A DNA stretch of 64,000 bases from Marinitoga sp. 1197 (GTDB taxonomy: Bacteria > Thermotogota > Thermotogae > Petrotogales > Petrotogaceae). Below are positions 50,655 to 61,079 of the stretch, piece after piece (the stretch's first letter is position 1; each line of letters begins with the position of its first letter). A program made the translations under genes and the position numbers. The notes beneath the pieces are model-generated. The model had not been told where the DNA came from and did not search any database. It saw nothing but the letters and a program-made list of their open reading frames with translations. The stretch covers positions 149 to 64,148 of the forward strand of contig NZ_AZAY01000048.1 in NCBI RefSeq assembly GCF_001021165.1. The letters are read 5' to 3'.

Positions 50655-51926
50655 ATGAGAATTGCTGTAATTGGTTTTGGTGCTGCAACTGTAGGTTTTT
50701 TGAAGGAAGTAGATACAACCAAAAATGAGGTAATAGTTTTTGAAATGAATAAAGACATTTTTTCATCTTCAATCAGCGGTATAAGAGCAGATGGAAAACT
50801 GTTCGTTTCTTCGGAAATGGGAGGAGATTTAGAGGAAATACTTTTTGATAAAAAGTTGCAAAAAGAAATAGTGAATTATTATTCTGAGTTATCTGAGACA
50901 GAACCAGAAGTTGGATCAAGAGAGAATATCGAAGAATTAAAAAAAAGATTTTTCATTAATGGTTTTAAGTTAGTTGAGTCGGAATTTTTCCATATTGGTA
51001 CAGATAAATTAAAAATATTTCTTAAAAATGCACATAATGAATTTATAAAAAAAGGTGTTAATTTTAAATTTAATTCTTTTGTGAAAAATATTGATGTACA
51101 AGAGAAAATATTAATTGAATATATAGATAGAAAAACTAGAGCTGAACTAAAAGATTATTTTGATAAGGTTTATGTTGCAGTAGGGCGTAGTGGTTTTAAA
51201 TTAATTGACACTTTAACGAAAAAATATCCCGACATAATATTATCTAACACGAAAGTGGATTTAGGTGTAAGATTTGAATTACCAGATATTGTAGTTAAAG
51301 AATTAAATGAAGCTTTATATGAGTTTAAAGTTAAATTTAAGTCATCTAATGGGCAATTAATAAGAACATTTTGTAATAATCCGTCTGGGTATGTTGTGAC
51401 AGAAAAATATGCAGATTTTATAACTGTAAATGGGCATGCAATACACGATCAAAAATCTACAAATACTAATTTTGCAATTTTGGTAACGCACTCTTTTACT
51501 AAACCATTTAATGACCCAAATGGTTATGGATCATATATTGCTAAGCTTTCTAATATTTTAGCTGGAGGTAATAAAGTTATACTTCAAACATATGGAGATT
51601 TTAAAAAAGGAAAAAGAACAAAAAAATTATGGAAAGTTTTTCCAACATTAAGTAATAATGAATATGTTTTAGGCGATTTGAATCTAGTATTTCCAAGTAA
51701 AACATCGATATCTTTAATAGAATTTATAGATAATTTAAATCAAATTATACCGGGTATTGCTGATGAAGAAAATCTTTTATATGGTGTTGAAGTAAAATTT
51801 TATGGTAAAAAATTAAATAACAATTTATTTGAAAATATTAAATTTATAGGGGATTGTTCAGGTCATACGAGAAGTATTGTGCATGCAACAGCTCATGGAA
51901 TTATAGAAGCAAGAAAAATCAAATAA
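50655..51926 (+). CDS. FAD-dependent dehydrogenase (COG2509-like)
   Basis: A 423-residue flavoprotein. The dinucleotide loop is AVIGFGAATVGFL, a second conserved stretch KVYVAVGRSGFKLID lies in the middle, and the C-terminal FIGDCSGHTRSIVHATAHG binds the flavin. The overall arrangement fits the uncharacterised FAD-dependent dehydrogenases found in many anaerobes. Substrate unknown. It starts after AAAGGAGAG. It stands between the winged-helix gene and arsR. Confidence 0.8.
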   Translation: MRIAVIGFGAATVGFLKEVDTTKNEVIVFEMNKDIFSSSISGIRADGKLFVSSEMGGDLEEILFDKKLQKEIVNYYSELSETEPEVGSRENIEELKKRFFINGFKLVESEFFHIGTDKLKIFLKNAHNEFIKKGVNFKFNSFVKNIDVQEKILIEYIDRKTRAELKDYFDKVYVAVGRSGFKLIDTLTKKYPDIILSNTKVDLGVRFELPDIVVKELNEALYEFKVKFKSSNGQLIRTFCNNPSGYVVTEKYADFITVNGHAIHDQKSTNTNFAILVTHSFTKPFNDPNGYGSYIAKLSNILAGGNKVILQTYGDFKKGKRTKKLWKVFPTLSNNEYVLGDLNLVFPSKTSISLIEFIDNLNQIIPGIADEENLLYGVEVKFYGKKLNNNLFENIKFIGDCSGHTRSIVHATAHGIIEARKIK

Positions 51927-51959
51927 AACTAATTTTTTAATTTTGTTTTGAAACTATCG

Positions 51960-51993
51960 TAAAGTTAATACTTTATACTTATTATGATATAAA
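51960..51993 (+). promoter_or_regulatory. arsR promoter with overlapping inverted repeat
   Basis: TTAATA (51965-51970), 17 bp, TATAAA (51988-51993) with extended TG. The inverted repeat TAAAGT-N4-ACTTTA (51960-51975) covers the -35 and could be the ArsR autoregulatory operator. Confidence 0.5.
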
Positions 51994-52024
51994 CAAAAAT
52001 TTATAAATAATGGAGAGTAATATT

Positions 52025-52336
52025 ATGGACGATTGCGTATTGGTCGCTGAAATATTTAAGGCATTATCACACCCTACACGATTAAGAATATTAAAATTAT
52101 TAAATGAAAAAAAATGTAATGTTATTGATATTTCTGAAGAATTATCACTAACTCAGTCAAGTGTTTCTCAACACCTTAAAATTTTAGAAAATTCTGGAAT
52201 CATAAAAAAGGAAAAAGAAGGAAATGTTGTTTTTTGCGAAATTAAATATAAAAGTATATTTAAACTATTTGATGATGCAAAAAAGATTCTTTATGAAGAA
52301 TTAAACGCTGCACATAATATAATTAAAAATTCTTAA
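52025..52336 (+). CDS. ArsR-family transcriptional regulator
   Basis: A 103-residue winged-helix repressor. The core is IFKALSHPTRLRILKLLNE, the recognition helix LTQSSVSQHLKILENSGI, and the wing KKEKEGNVVFCEIKY. Cys residues occur at position 4, in KKCNV and in VFCEI, but the classical ELCVCDL metal motif is absent, so the effector is uncertain. The ATG at 52025 follows GGAGAG (an upstream ATG at 52010 is inside that region). Its last 26 codons and terminator recur at 53783-53887, bracketing a three-gene cassette. Confidence 0.92.
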   Translation: MDDCVLVAEIFKALSHPTRLRILKLLNEKKCNVIDISEELSLTQSSVSQHLKILENSGIIKKEKEGNVVFCEIKYKSIFKLFDDAKKILYEELNAAHNIIKNS

Positions 52337-52361
52337 TCCACATCATCAGATGTGGATTTTT
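52257..52361 (+). repeat. 105-bp direct repeat, left copy (arsR 3' end plus terminator)
   Basis: Identical to 53783-53887 except for one base (52321 A versus 53847 G). It covers the end of arsR, its stop codon and the whole terminator hairpin. Confidence 0.95.
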
Positions 52362-52362
52362 T
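52335..52362 (+). terminator. Terminator of arsR
   Basis: A 10-bp stem (52335-52344 with 52349-52358) and T run overlapping the stop codon. Confidence 0.9.
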
Positions 52363-52777
52363 ATTCTTTATTTTTTTTAAAATGTTTTACTGTATATTTA
52401 ACTACAATACCTATAACAAAATGATCTATTGAAATTTTAAAATATAAAATATCTATAAACTGTTTGAAAATAAAATTCATAAAATGTGCATAAATATATA
52501 TTATAACTATATATAAAAGGATTGAGGTTAAAAAATATATATATTTTCTTTTTTCTCTTTCTTTAAATATACATATTTCTCTAATTATTGCAATTATTAT
52601 AATCATTATACAAGTAAAAACAAACCCCATAGAAAAAATTGAGGGATACTTATAACTAAAAATACGTTTAGAAGTTCCAAAAGTAGGTAGAATATACCAA
52701 AAATAAAAGCAATCAAAAATAACAAAGTATAAAAAATCCTTTATATTTAGTGGAATTCTTTTTTTTATATCAATCAC
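52361..52777 (-). CDS. Small membrane protein of the arsR-flanking cassette
   Basis: 138 residues with three or four hydrophobic helices (about 12-35, 47-67, 80-105 and perhaps 118-130) separated by Lys/Arg-rich turns. No family is recognised. It is the last of three minus-strand genes between the two arsR-derived repeats; its stop codon touches the left repeat. In bacteriocin-like clusters such a protein would be an immunity or export protein, but that is only an inference from the company it keeps. Confidence 0.55.
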   Translation of the reverse strand: MIDIKKRIPLNIKDFLYFVIFDCFYFWYILPTFGTSKRIFSYKYPSIFSMGFVFTCIMIIIIAIIREICIFKEREKRKYIYFLTSILLYIVIIYIYAHFMNFIFKQFIDILYFKISIDHFVIGIVVKYTVKHFKKNKE

Positions 52778-52778
52778 C

Positions 52779-53345
52779 TCAATAAGTATATAATACTTTC
52801 TTGAATTCTATTTCAGTTGAAAAAATTTCGTATCCTGCTATATAAAAATCAATGTTATATAATCCTAAAAAATTTTTTGTGTTTTGTTTAAATACTACTG
52901 TAATGTTTTTATTTGGATTTGTGAAATCTGGAGATATAACATTATAATATGTATTATATATTATATCATCTTTTGTTAATACACAAAAAACAGGTAAATA
53001 TTTATCGCTTTTTAGTATTTTTTTGATTCTTAAATTTACTAAAATTTCATTTTCAACGCCACTATAAAAAACAGATTTATTATTTTTTGATTCATTTGAA
53101 AATATGCTAAATTTCATATTTTCATATTTAAAACTACTAGATTTCTTACGATTACATATACCATATCCATTAATTATTTCAAATTTATGTGTATTAAAAG
53201 GAATTGGATAGAAAACCTTTTTCCTAATTTTTAACATATAATAATCATAATCATTATATTTTGATTTTTCTTCTAATGGAATTGAGGATATGACCTTCAA
53301 ATTTTTATTGAGTATAATTATTGATATTTCTTTATATTTTTTCAT
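52779..53345 (-). CDS. Unknown protein of the arsR-flanking cassette
   Basis: A 188-residue soluble protein rich in Lys, Asn, Tyr and Ile with alternating strand-like segments. No signal peptide, motif or family is recognised. It lies one base upstream of the membrane-protein gene and two bases downstream of the glycine-zipper gene, so all three form one transcript. Its composition is even more Asn/Lys-rich than that of the surrounding genes, which fits recent acquisition. Confidence 0.55.
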   Translation of the reverse strand: MKKYKEISIIILNKNLKVISSIPLEEKSKYNDYDYYMLKIRKKVFYPIPFNTHKFEIINGYGICNRKKSSSFKYENMKFSIFSNESKNNKSVFYSGVENEILVNLRIKKILKSDKYLPVFCVLTKDDIIYNTYYNVISPDFTNPNKNITVVFKQNTKNFLGLYNIDFYIAGYEIFSTEIEFKKVLYTY

Positions 53346-53347
53346 AA

Positions 53348-53653
53348 TTAATTAATTTTTTTTGGATGATATAAATCATTGGTGTCTACTATTTTAAAAT
53401 CGGACGAAAAATACCCATCCAAAAAACCTTTTGCAAAACCTACAGCAGCTCCTGTAACTGCACCTCCTATACCTCCGCCAAATTTAACACCAGCATAAGC
53501 GCCTAATACAGCATTTTTTACACCGCTGTTAATTCCATTTGCGGTTCTTCTTGCGACTTCTTCATTTTTTCCTGTTACTTCATCGCGCAATTCCATATTA
53601 TATTGTTTCCAATAATCACTAGAGTCATGAGAAATACCATTGTTAATATACAT
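53348..53653 (-). CDS. Glycine-zipper peptide, bacteriocin/toxin-like
   Basis: A 101-residue protein. Residues 1-40 are polar and charged, about 41-80 form a small-residue amphipathic stretch (AVLGAYAGVKFGGGIGG then AVTGAAVGFAKGFLDG) with repeated GxxxG spacing, and a polar tail follows. Glycine zippers of this length occur in two-peptide bacteriocins, pore-forming effectors and some lysis proteins. There is no signal peptide and no double-glycine leader, so it is not a canonical class II bacteriocin. GGAGGGAT precedes the ATG. It is the first gene of the cassette. A membrane-active role is inferred only. Confidence 0.55.
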   Translation of the reverse strand: MYINNGISHDSSDYWKQYNMELRDEVTGKNEEVARRTANGINSGVKNAVLGAYAGVKFGGGIGGAVTGAAVGFAKGFLDGYFSSDFKIVDTNDLYHPKKIN

Positions 53654-53735
53654 ACTATCCCTCCTATTTTAAAATTTTAGAGAAACAATTTTTAAAGTTA
53701 TTATATATAGTTATTTAATTCAAAATAATTTTATC

Positions 53736-53754
53736 AAAAAAAAAAAAAAAAAAA
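53736..53754 (+). repeat. Run of 19 A
   Basis: A 19-base poly-A tract (T on the transcribed minus strand) sits upstream of the glycine-zipper gene and 28 bases before the right direct repeat. Such tracts are slippage-prone. Confidence 0.9.
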
Positions 53755-53782
53755 CAATTAATGTAAATTTTATGTAAAGCAG

Positions 53783-53887
53783 TATTTAAACTATTTGATG
53801 ATGCAAAAAAGATTCTTTATGAAGAATTAAACGCTGCACATAATATGATTAAAAATTCTTAATCCACATCATCAGATGTGGATTTTT
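53783..53887 (+). repeat. 105-bp direct repeat, right copy (duplicated arsR 3' end)
   Basis: This copy contains the last 26 codons of arsR in a headless form (stop at 53860-53862) followed by the duplicated terminator (stem 53861-53870 with 53875-53884). The upstream flank is unrelated to arsR. It ends immediately before the promoter of the GGDEF gene, so the original junction was probably arsR-terminator-GGDEF. Confidence 0.95.
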
Positions 53888-53888
53888 A

Positions 53889-53897
53889 TGGTATAAT
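53889..53897 (+). promoter_or_regulatory. Extended -10 promoter placing transcription start at the ATG (leaderless)
   Basis: TGGTATAAT (TG 53889-53890, hexamer 53892-53897) lies only 6 bases before the ATG at 53904. A start 7 bases downstream of the -10 would be the A of ATG, and no ribosome binding site is present. Confidence 0.6.
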
Positions 53898-53903
53898 AGT
53901 AAT

Positions 53904-54683
53904 ATGATTGCAATTGAAAAGAATATTTTAAATATGCTTGAATTAAAAAAACTTAAACATAAATATATAATTTTTGATGAAAATACAGAAATTAATTCTG
54001 TAGATGTTTTTGTTTCTTCAACTATACAAAACAATCATTATACAATATTGATTGCAGATAATTTAAGTAATAAAATATTAAAAGCTGATGATTTTATTTT
54101 GAAACCTTTTGATATTGAAGAATTAAATTATAGAATAGAATTAGGATTAAAAAAGGTTAAAAGAATTAAAGAATTGGAGAGATTATCTTTAATTGATTAT
54201 CTAACAGGTGTATATAATAGAAGAGCAATTACAGATTTATTAAAGAAAGAAATAGAAAGATCAAAAAGAGAAAATAAATTTTTTTCTGTTATTATGCTAG
54301 ATTTTGATAACTTTAAAAGTGTTAATGATAAATATGGCCATGATGCTGGTGACGAGGTATTAAGAAAAACTGTTGAATTAATTAGACAAAAAATCAGATA
54401 TTATGATTTAATAGGGAGACTTGGTGGAGAAGAATTTTTAATTATTTTATCTAATATTTCAATAGAAAATTCCTTAAAGGTTAGTGAGAGAATACGAAAA
54501 GCCATTGAAGAGAATATTGTATATATAAATGGTCATAAAATTAAAATTACGGTAAGTCAGGGAGTGTCAATGTTTAATGGAAATAAAAATATTGATCAAT
54601 TGATAAAGGAAGCAGATTTAGCTCTTTATGAAGCAAAGGAAAAAGGAAAAAATAAGGTAATATTATATAACAACCCCCGGTGA
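53904..54683 (+). CDS. Diguanylate cyclase with degenerate receiver-like N terminus
   Basis: A 259-residue GGDEF protein. The catalytic domain (about 95-259) has the DYLTGVYNRRA start, MLDFDNFKSVNDKYGHDAGD, and LGGEEF at about residue 173. An RxxD inhibitory site (RYYD) stands five residues before it, so product inhibition is expected, unlike the cyclase at 40299. The first 80 residues end in ADDFILKPFDIEEL, the tail of a receiver domain, but lack the phosphoacceptor Asp and the N-terminal acidic pair. This is a truncated or degenerate receiver. No ribosome binding site is visible; the promoter suggests a leaderless message. Confidence 0.9.
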   Translation: MIAIEKNILNMLELKKLKHKYIIFDENTEINSVDVFVSSTIQNNHYTILIADNLSNKILKADDFILKPFDIEELNYRIELGLKKVKRIKELERLSLIDYLTGVYNRRAITDLLKKEIERSKRENKFFSVIMLDFDNFKSVNDKYGHDAGDEVLRKTVELIRQKIRYYDLIGRLGGEEFLIILSNISIENSLKVSERIRKAIEENIVYINGHKIKITVSQGVSMFNGNKNIDQLIKEADLALYEAKEKGKNKVILYNNPR

Positions 54684-54699
54684 GTTTCCGGGGGTTGTT
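54669..54699. terminator. Bidirectional GC-rich terminator
   Basis: A 12-bp stem (54669-54680 with 54688-54699; AACAACCCCCGG) between the convergent GGDEF and oxidoreductase genes; the GGDEF stop lies in the loop. Confidence 0.9.
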
Positions 54700-54700
54700 G

Positions 54701-55243
54701 TTATTTCACTAAAGCATTCATGCCTGCTTCTATAGCTTTTAAATTTATATCCAATAAATCTGCTTTTTTTCCTTTTAGTGATTTTTCCAATGCAGCTTTT
54801 ACAGATTCAAAAGAAACAGCATTAGTCGCTTTCAAATATGCACCTAACATAACCATATTCTGAACTTTTATATTCCCTAATTCATCAGCGATATCATTAG
54901 CAGGGATTTTATATATTTGAACATCTTTTCTTTCAGGTTCTCTATCAATAACTGAGGAATTTAACAATAATATACCATTTTCAGGCAATAATTTTTCGAA
55001 TTTATACATTGAAGGAATATTAAATGCAATAACTTCAGTTGGTTGATCAACTACAGGTGAAGCAATGTATTTTTCAGAAACTACTACTGTACAGTTAGCC
55101 GTCCCCCCCCTCATTTCCGGACCATATGATGGTAACCATGTTGTATATAAGTTTTCATACATTGCAGCTAAAGACAATATTTTTCCAAATAACATTACAC
55201 CTTGGCCACCAAAACCTGCAGCTATGAATGCATGATGTTTCAT
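54701..55243 (-). CDS. vorC: 2-oxoacid:ferredoxin oxidoreductase, gamma subunit
   Basis: A 180-residue gamma subunit of the branched-chain 2-oxoacid:ferredoxin oxidoreductase, which binds CoA. Family motifs: [34 protein letters not shown] and the later [14 protein letters not shown] run of eight G codes for MRGG within the conserved PEMRGGTAN and is intact. It is the last gene of the operon and overlaps the beta-subunit gene by 4 bases. The enzyme oxidatively decarboxylates 2-oxoacids to acyl-CoA while reducing ferredoxin. Confidence 0.9.
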   Translation of the reverse strand: MKHHAFIAAGFGGQGVMLFGKILSLAAMYENLYTTWLPSYGPEMRGGTANCTVVVSEKYIASPVVDQPTEVIAFNIPSMYKFEKLLPENGILLLNSSVIDREPERKDVQIYKIPANDIADELGNIKVQNMVMLGAYLKATNAVSFESVKAALEKSLKGKKADLLDINLKAIEAGMNALVK

Positions 55244-55995
55244 TTTTCATCACCCACCTTATCTACATAAACGCCTAATGGAAATTCAGGTACTAAATTT
55301 TCTTCTAACCATTTATTTGCTTCAACTGGTGGAATTCCCCAGTTTGTTGGACATGTTGATAACACTTCAACCATTCCAAAACCTTTTCCCTGAATTTGAG
55401 CTAAAAATGCTTTTTTTATCATCTTTTTCGTTTTTAAAACATCTTGAGGTTTGTTAACTTTTGTTCTTGCTAAATAAGCTACACCTGGCAAATTTGATAA
55501 AATTTCAGCCATATGTAAAGGATAACCTTCATTTTCAGCACTTCTTCCGTATGGCGAAGTTGTGGTTTTCATTCCTAATAATGTAGTTGGAGCCATTTGA
55601 CCACCAGTCATTCCGTAAATAGCATTGTTAATAAATATTGTTGTGATTTTTTCTCCTCTGTTTGCTGCATGTAATATTTCAGCTGTACCTATAGCAGCCA
55701 AATCTCCATCACCTTGATATGTAAAGACAACATTTTCTGGCATAGCTCTTTTCATTCCAGTTGCAACTGCTGGAGCTCTTCCATGAGGTGCAACTGTTCC
55801 ATCAACATCAAAAAATTCATATGCGAAAACTGAACAACCAACAGGAGCTACCATCAAAGTTTTTTCTCTTATTCCTAATTCATCTATAATTTCAGCAACT
55901 AATCTATGAACTATTCCATGATGACAACCTGGACAATATGTGAATTCTTTTCCACTCAATGATTCAGGACCTTTAAACTTTATTTTATAAGACAT
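55240..55995 (-). CDS. vorA: 2-oxoacid:ferredoxin oxidoreductase, beta (TPP) subunit
   Basis: The 251-residue thiamine diphosphate subunit. It has [13 protein letters not shown] at the N terminus, [16 protein letters not shown], the TPP-Mg motif [15 protein letters not shown] followed by [16 protein letters not shown], and [12 protein letters not shown] near the end. Short four-subunit enzymes of this kind serve 2-oxoisovalerate or 2-oxoglutarate. Confidence 0.93.
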   Translation of the reverse strand: MSYKIKFKGPESLSGKEFTYCPGCHHGIVHRLVAEIIDELGIREKTLMVAPVGCSVFAYEFFDVDGTVAPHGRAPAVATGMKRAMPENVVFTYQGDGDLAAIGTAEILHAANRGEKITTIFINNAIYGMTGGQMAPTTLLGMKTTTSPYGRSAENEGYPLHMAEILSNLPGVAYLARTKVNKPQDVLKTKKMIKKAFLAQIQGKGFGMVEVLSTCPTNWGIPPVEANKWLEENLVPEFPLGVYVDKVGDEK

Positions 55996-56010
55996 AATTT
56001 TCCTCCTTTC

Positions 56011-57066
56011 TTATATCAATTCCATTAATTTTGCTAATACTTCATTTGGCGTTGGAACAACCCCTCCGGTTCTACCATAAAATTCAACGGGTTTTTTTCC
56101 ATTAACTGCTAATTTTACATCTTCAACCATTTGACCCATACTCATTTCCACTGTAAAGAATAATTTTGCTGAATCAGCTAATTTTGCCAAAGCATCATAT
56201 GGATAAGGCCATAAGGTTATAGGTCTGAATAATCCAGCTTTTACGCCTTTTCCTCTTGCCATATCAACTATTGTTTTTGCTATTCTTCCCATTGTACCAT
56301 AAGCAACTATTACTAGTTCAGCATCTTCTGCTTTGTATTCTTCCCACATTTGCTCATTTTCAATAATTTTTTTATATTTTTCTTGATATCTTAAATTCAT
56401 TTTTTCTAATACATATTCATTTATATCAAATGATGTAATTTTATGAGGTTCGCGACCCTTTGCTCCCTGCATTGCCCAGGAACTATGATCTGGTAATGTG
56501 TTTAAATCTCTGAAATCTGGAAATTCAACAGGTTCCATCATTTGCCCTAACATACCATCAGCAAGAATTAAAGCAGGATTTCTGTATTTATCAGCAACAT
56601 CAAAAGCTTTAGCTGTTAATTCCACAGCTTCTTGCAAAGATTCTGGACCATACACAACTAATCTATAATCACCATGACCGCCACCTTTTGTTGCCTGGAA
56701 GTAATCACTTTGAGCAGGTTGTATGTCTCCTAAACCAGGTCCTCCTCTAACAACATTAACAAATACAACAGGTAATTCTGCGCCTGCAATATACGATACA
56801 CCTTCTTGCATTAAACTGTAACCAGGTGAAGAAGTTGATGTCATAACTCTATGACCAGTAGAAGCGGCACCATATAACATATTCACTGCAGCAACTTCAC
56901 TTTCAGCCTGTAAAAATACTCCATCTACTTGCGGCATTCTTCTTGACATATATTCAGTTAATTCACTTTGTGGTGTTATAGGATATCCAAAATATAATCT
57001 ACATCCAGCTCTTATGGCAGCTTCACCAATTGCTTCTGTACCTTTAACCATCACTTTTTCAGCCAT
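56011..57066 (-). CDS. vorB: 2-oxoacid:ferredoxin oxidoreductase, alpha subunit
   Basis: A 351-residue alpha subunit closely matching clostridial VorB (3-methyl-2-oxobutanoate dehydrogenase type): KGTEAIGEAAIRAGCRLYFG, GYPITPQSELTEYM, the TSTSSPGYSLMQEG loop, GGPGLGDIQPAQSDY and DGMLGQMMEP. Domain I (pyrimidine-binding) and the C-terminal domain II (AYGTMGRIAKTIV) are complete. It lies between the ferredoxin-like and TPP subunits. Confidence 0.93.
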   Translation of the reverse strand: MAEKVMVKGTEAIGEAAIRAGCRLYFGYPITPQSELTEYMSRRMPQVDGVFLQAESEVAAVNMLYGAASTGHRVMTSTSSPGYSLMQEGVSYIAGAELPVVFVNVVRGGPGLGDIQPAQSDYFQATKGGGHGDYRLVVYGPESLQEAVELTAKAFDVADKYRNPALILADGMLGQMMEPVEFPDFRDLNTLPDHSSWAMQGAKGREPHKITSFDINEYVLEKMNLRYQEKYKKIIENEQMWEEYKAEDAELVIVAYGTMGRIAKTIVDMARGKGVKAGLFRPITLWPYPYDALAKLADSAKLFFTVEMSMGQMVEDVKLAVNGKKPVEFYGRTGGVVPTPNEVLAKLMELI

Positions 57067-57079
57067 TCAATATCCCTCC

Positions 57080-57310
57080 TTAAGCCTTTGCTTTTTCTAA
57101 TGTTGAAACTGTTATACATACATCGGGACACATCTGATAACAGAATCCACATCCTATACATTTTTCCGGATTTAAAACAGCTGCAGGATGATACCCTTTA
57201 GCATTAAATCCTTCAGAGAAACCTAAAGTTCCAGTTGGACATGCATCTATACAAAGACCACATCCTTTACATCTTTCCTGATCAATTTCAACTTTGTTCT
57301 TGTATTCCAT
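57080..57310 (-). CDS. vorD: 2-oxoacid:ferredoxin oxidoreductase, delta (2[4Fe-4S]) subunit
   Basis: A 76-residue ferredoxin-like subunit with two full cluster motifs, CKGCGLCIDACP and CIGCGFCYQMCP, that passes electrons from the TPP subunit to soluble ferredoxin. It precedes the alpha gene by 13 bases, with GGAGGGAT before the ATG. Confidence 0.93.
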   Translation of the reverse strand: MEYKNKVEIDQERCKGCGLCIDACPTGTLGFSEGFNAKGYHPAAVLNPEKCIGCGFCYQMCPDVCITVSTLEKAKA

Positions 57311-57331
57311 CGTATCCCTCCTTCTATTTAA

Positions 57332-59989
<2,658 letters not shown>

Positions 59990-59998
59990 ATTATCACC

Positions 59999-61060
59999 TC
60001 ACATTTCCCATTCTTTAGCTTTTTCTTCAGACTTTAAAATTCTTAAAGCACCTTCAGCTAAAGCTTCCATTTCAAATGACCCTGGGTATAACATTATTAA
60101 AGCTATTTTTGAAACTCTTTGTTTTATCATGTCAATAAAAATCTCATTTCTTGCCATTCCGCCGGTAATAATTATCGCATCAACATCCCCTTTTAAGACT
60201 GCTGCCATTCCACCTATTTCTTTTGAAATTTGATATGCCATAGCTTCAACCACTTTTTTAGCATAATCATCATGTTCGGCTTTTTTCATTGCTACTCTCA
60301 AATCATTAGTACCTAAATATGCAACCAAACCACCTTTACCAATATATCTTTTTTTCAATTCTCTTTTATCATACTTTTTGGAAAAAGCTATTTTAACTAG
60401 ATCGCCAACTGGTAATTCTCCAGTTCTTTCTGGACTAAATGGGCCTTCATCATTTGCATTATTAACATCTATCATTTTACCTTTTCTTTGAGCACCTATA
60501 GATATACCTCCACCAAGATGTACTATAATAAAATTGCATTCTTCATAATTTTTTTTCAATTCATTTGCTGCTTTGCGAGCTACACTTTTCATATTTAATG
60601 CATGAAATAAACTTTTTCTTTCTATTTCTGGGATACCAGATATTCTTGATTCTGGTATAAATTCATCTACTGATACAGGGTCTGTTATAAAAACAGGAAT
60701 TTCATTATTTGCCAATTCCCACCCGATTACTGCGGCTAAATTTGATGCATGTTCTATTTTTGTTTTATTTTTTAAATAATCAACCATTTCTTCATTAACT
60801 TTATATGTACCACTTTCAAGTGGTGGCAAAACACCTCCTCTAGCAGCAATAGCATCAAAATCTATCATTTTATATCCATACTTTTCTATAAATTCTACGA
60901 TTTCATTTTTTCTTAATTCTATCTGATCCATTAATCTATTATATTTATCTAATTCTTCAGTAGAATGTGTAACTTCTTCTGAAACAATTATTTTATTTTC
61001 TTCAAATACAGCTATTTTTGTTGATGTGGAGCCAGGATTAATTACTAATATTCGATACAT
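59999..61060 (-). CDS. buk: Butyrate kinase, copy 2
   Basis: About 353 residues, paralogous to the gene at 57993, with the same motifs: [66 protein letters not shown] and IITGGMARNEI. The ATG at 61060 follows GAGGTGG; the frame opens 15 bases earlier. Two kinases around one transferase suggests different acid chain preferences or a recent duplication, though the two are clearly diverged. Confidence 0.92.
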   Translation of the reverse strand: MYRILVINPGSTSTKIAVFEENKIIVSEEVTHSTEELDKYNRLMDQIELRKNEIVEFIEKYGYKMIDFDAIAARGGVLPPLESGTYKVNEEMVDYLKNKTKIEHASNLAAVIGWELANNEIPVFITDPVSVDEFIPESRISGIPEIERKSLFHALNMKSVARKAANELKKNYEECNFIIVHLGGGISIGAQRKGKMIDVNNANDEGPFSPERTGELPVGDLVKIAFSKKYDKRELKKRYIGKGGLVAYLGTNDLRVAMKKAEHDDYAKKVVEAMAYQISKEIGGMAAVLKGDVDAIIITGGMARNEIFIDMIKQRVSKIALIMLYPGSFEMEALAEGALRILKSEEKAKEWEM

Positions 61061-61079
61061 TTTTCCACCTCGCATAGAA

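Noticed and set aside
52257-53887. Classical prophage or integrative element at arsR
   Set aside because: No integrase, excisionase or phage gene is present in the 1.4-kb insert, and the host gene is not a tRNA; the direct repeat is kept as a finding without naming an element class.
55095-55125. Frameshift suspected in the oxidoreductase gamma gene at a run of eight C/G
   Set aside because: The translated region reads through the conserved [12 protein letters not shown] motif and the protein has normal length.
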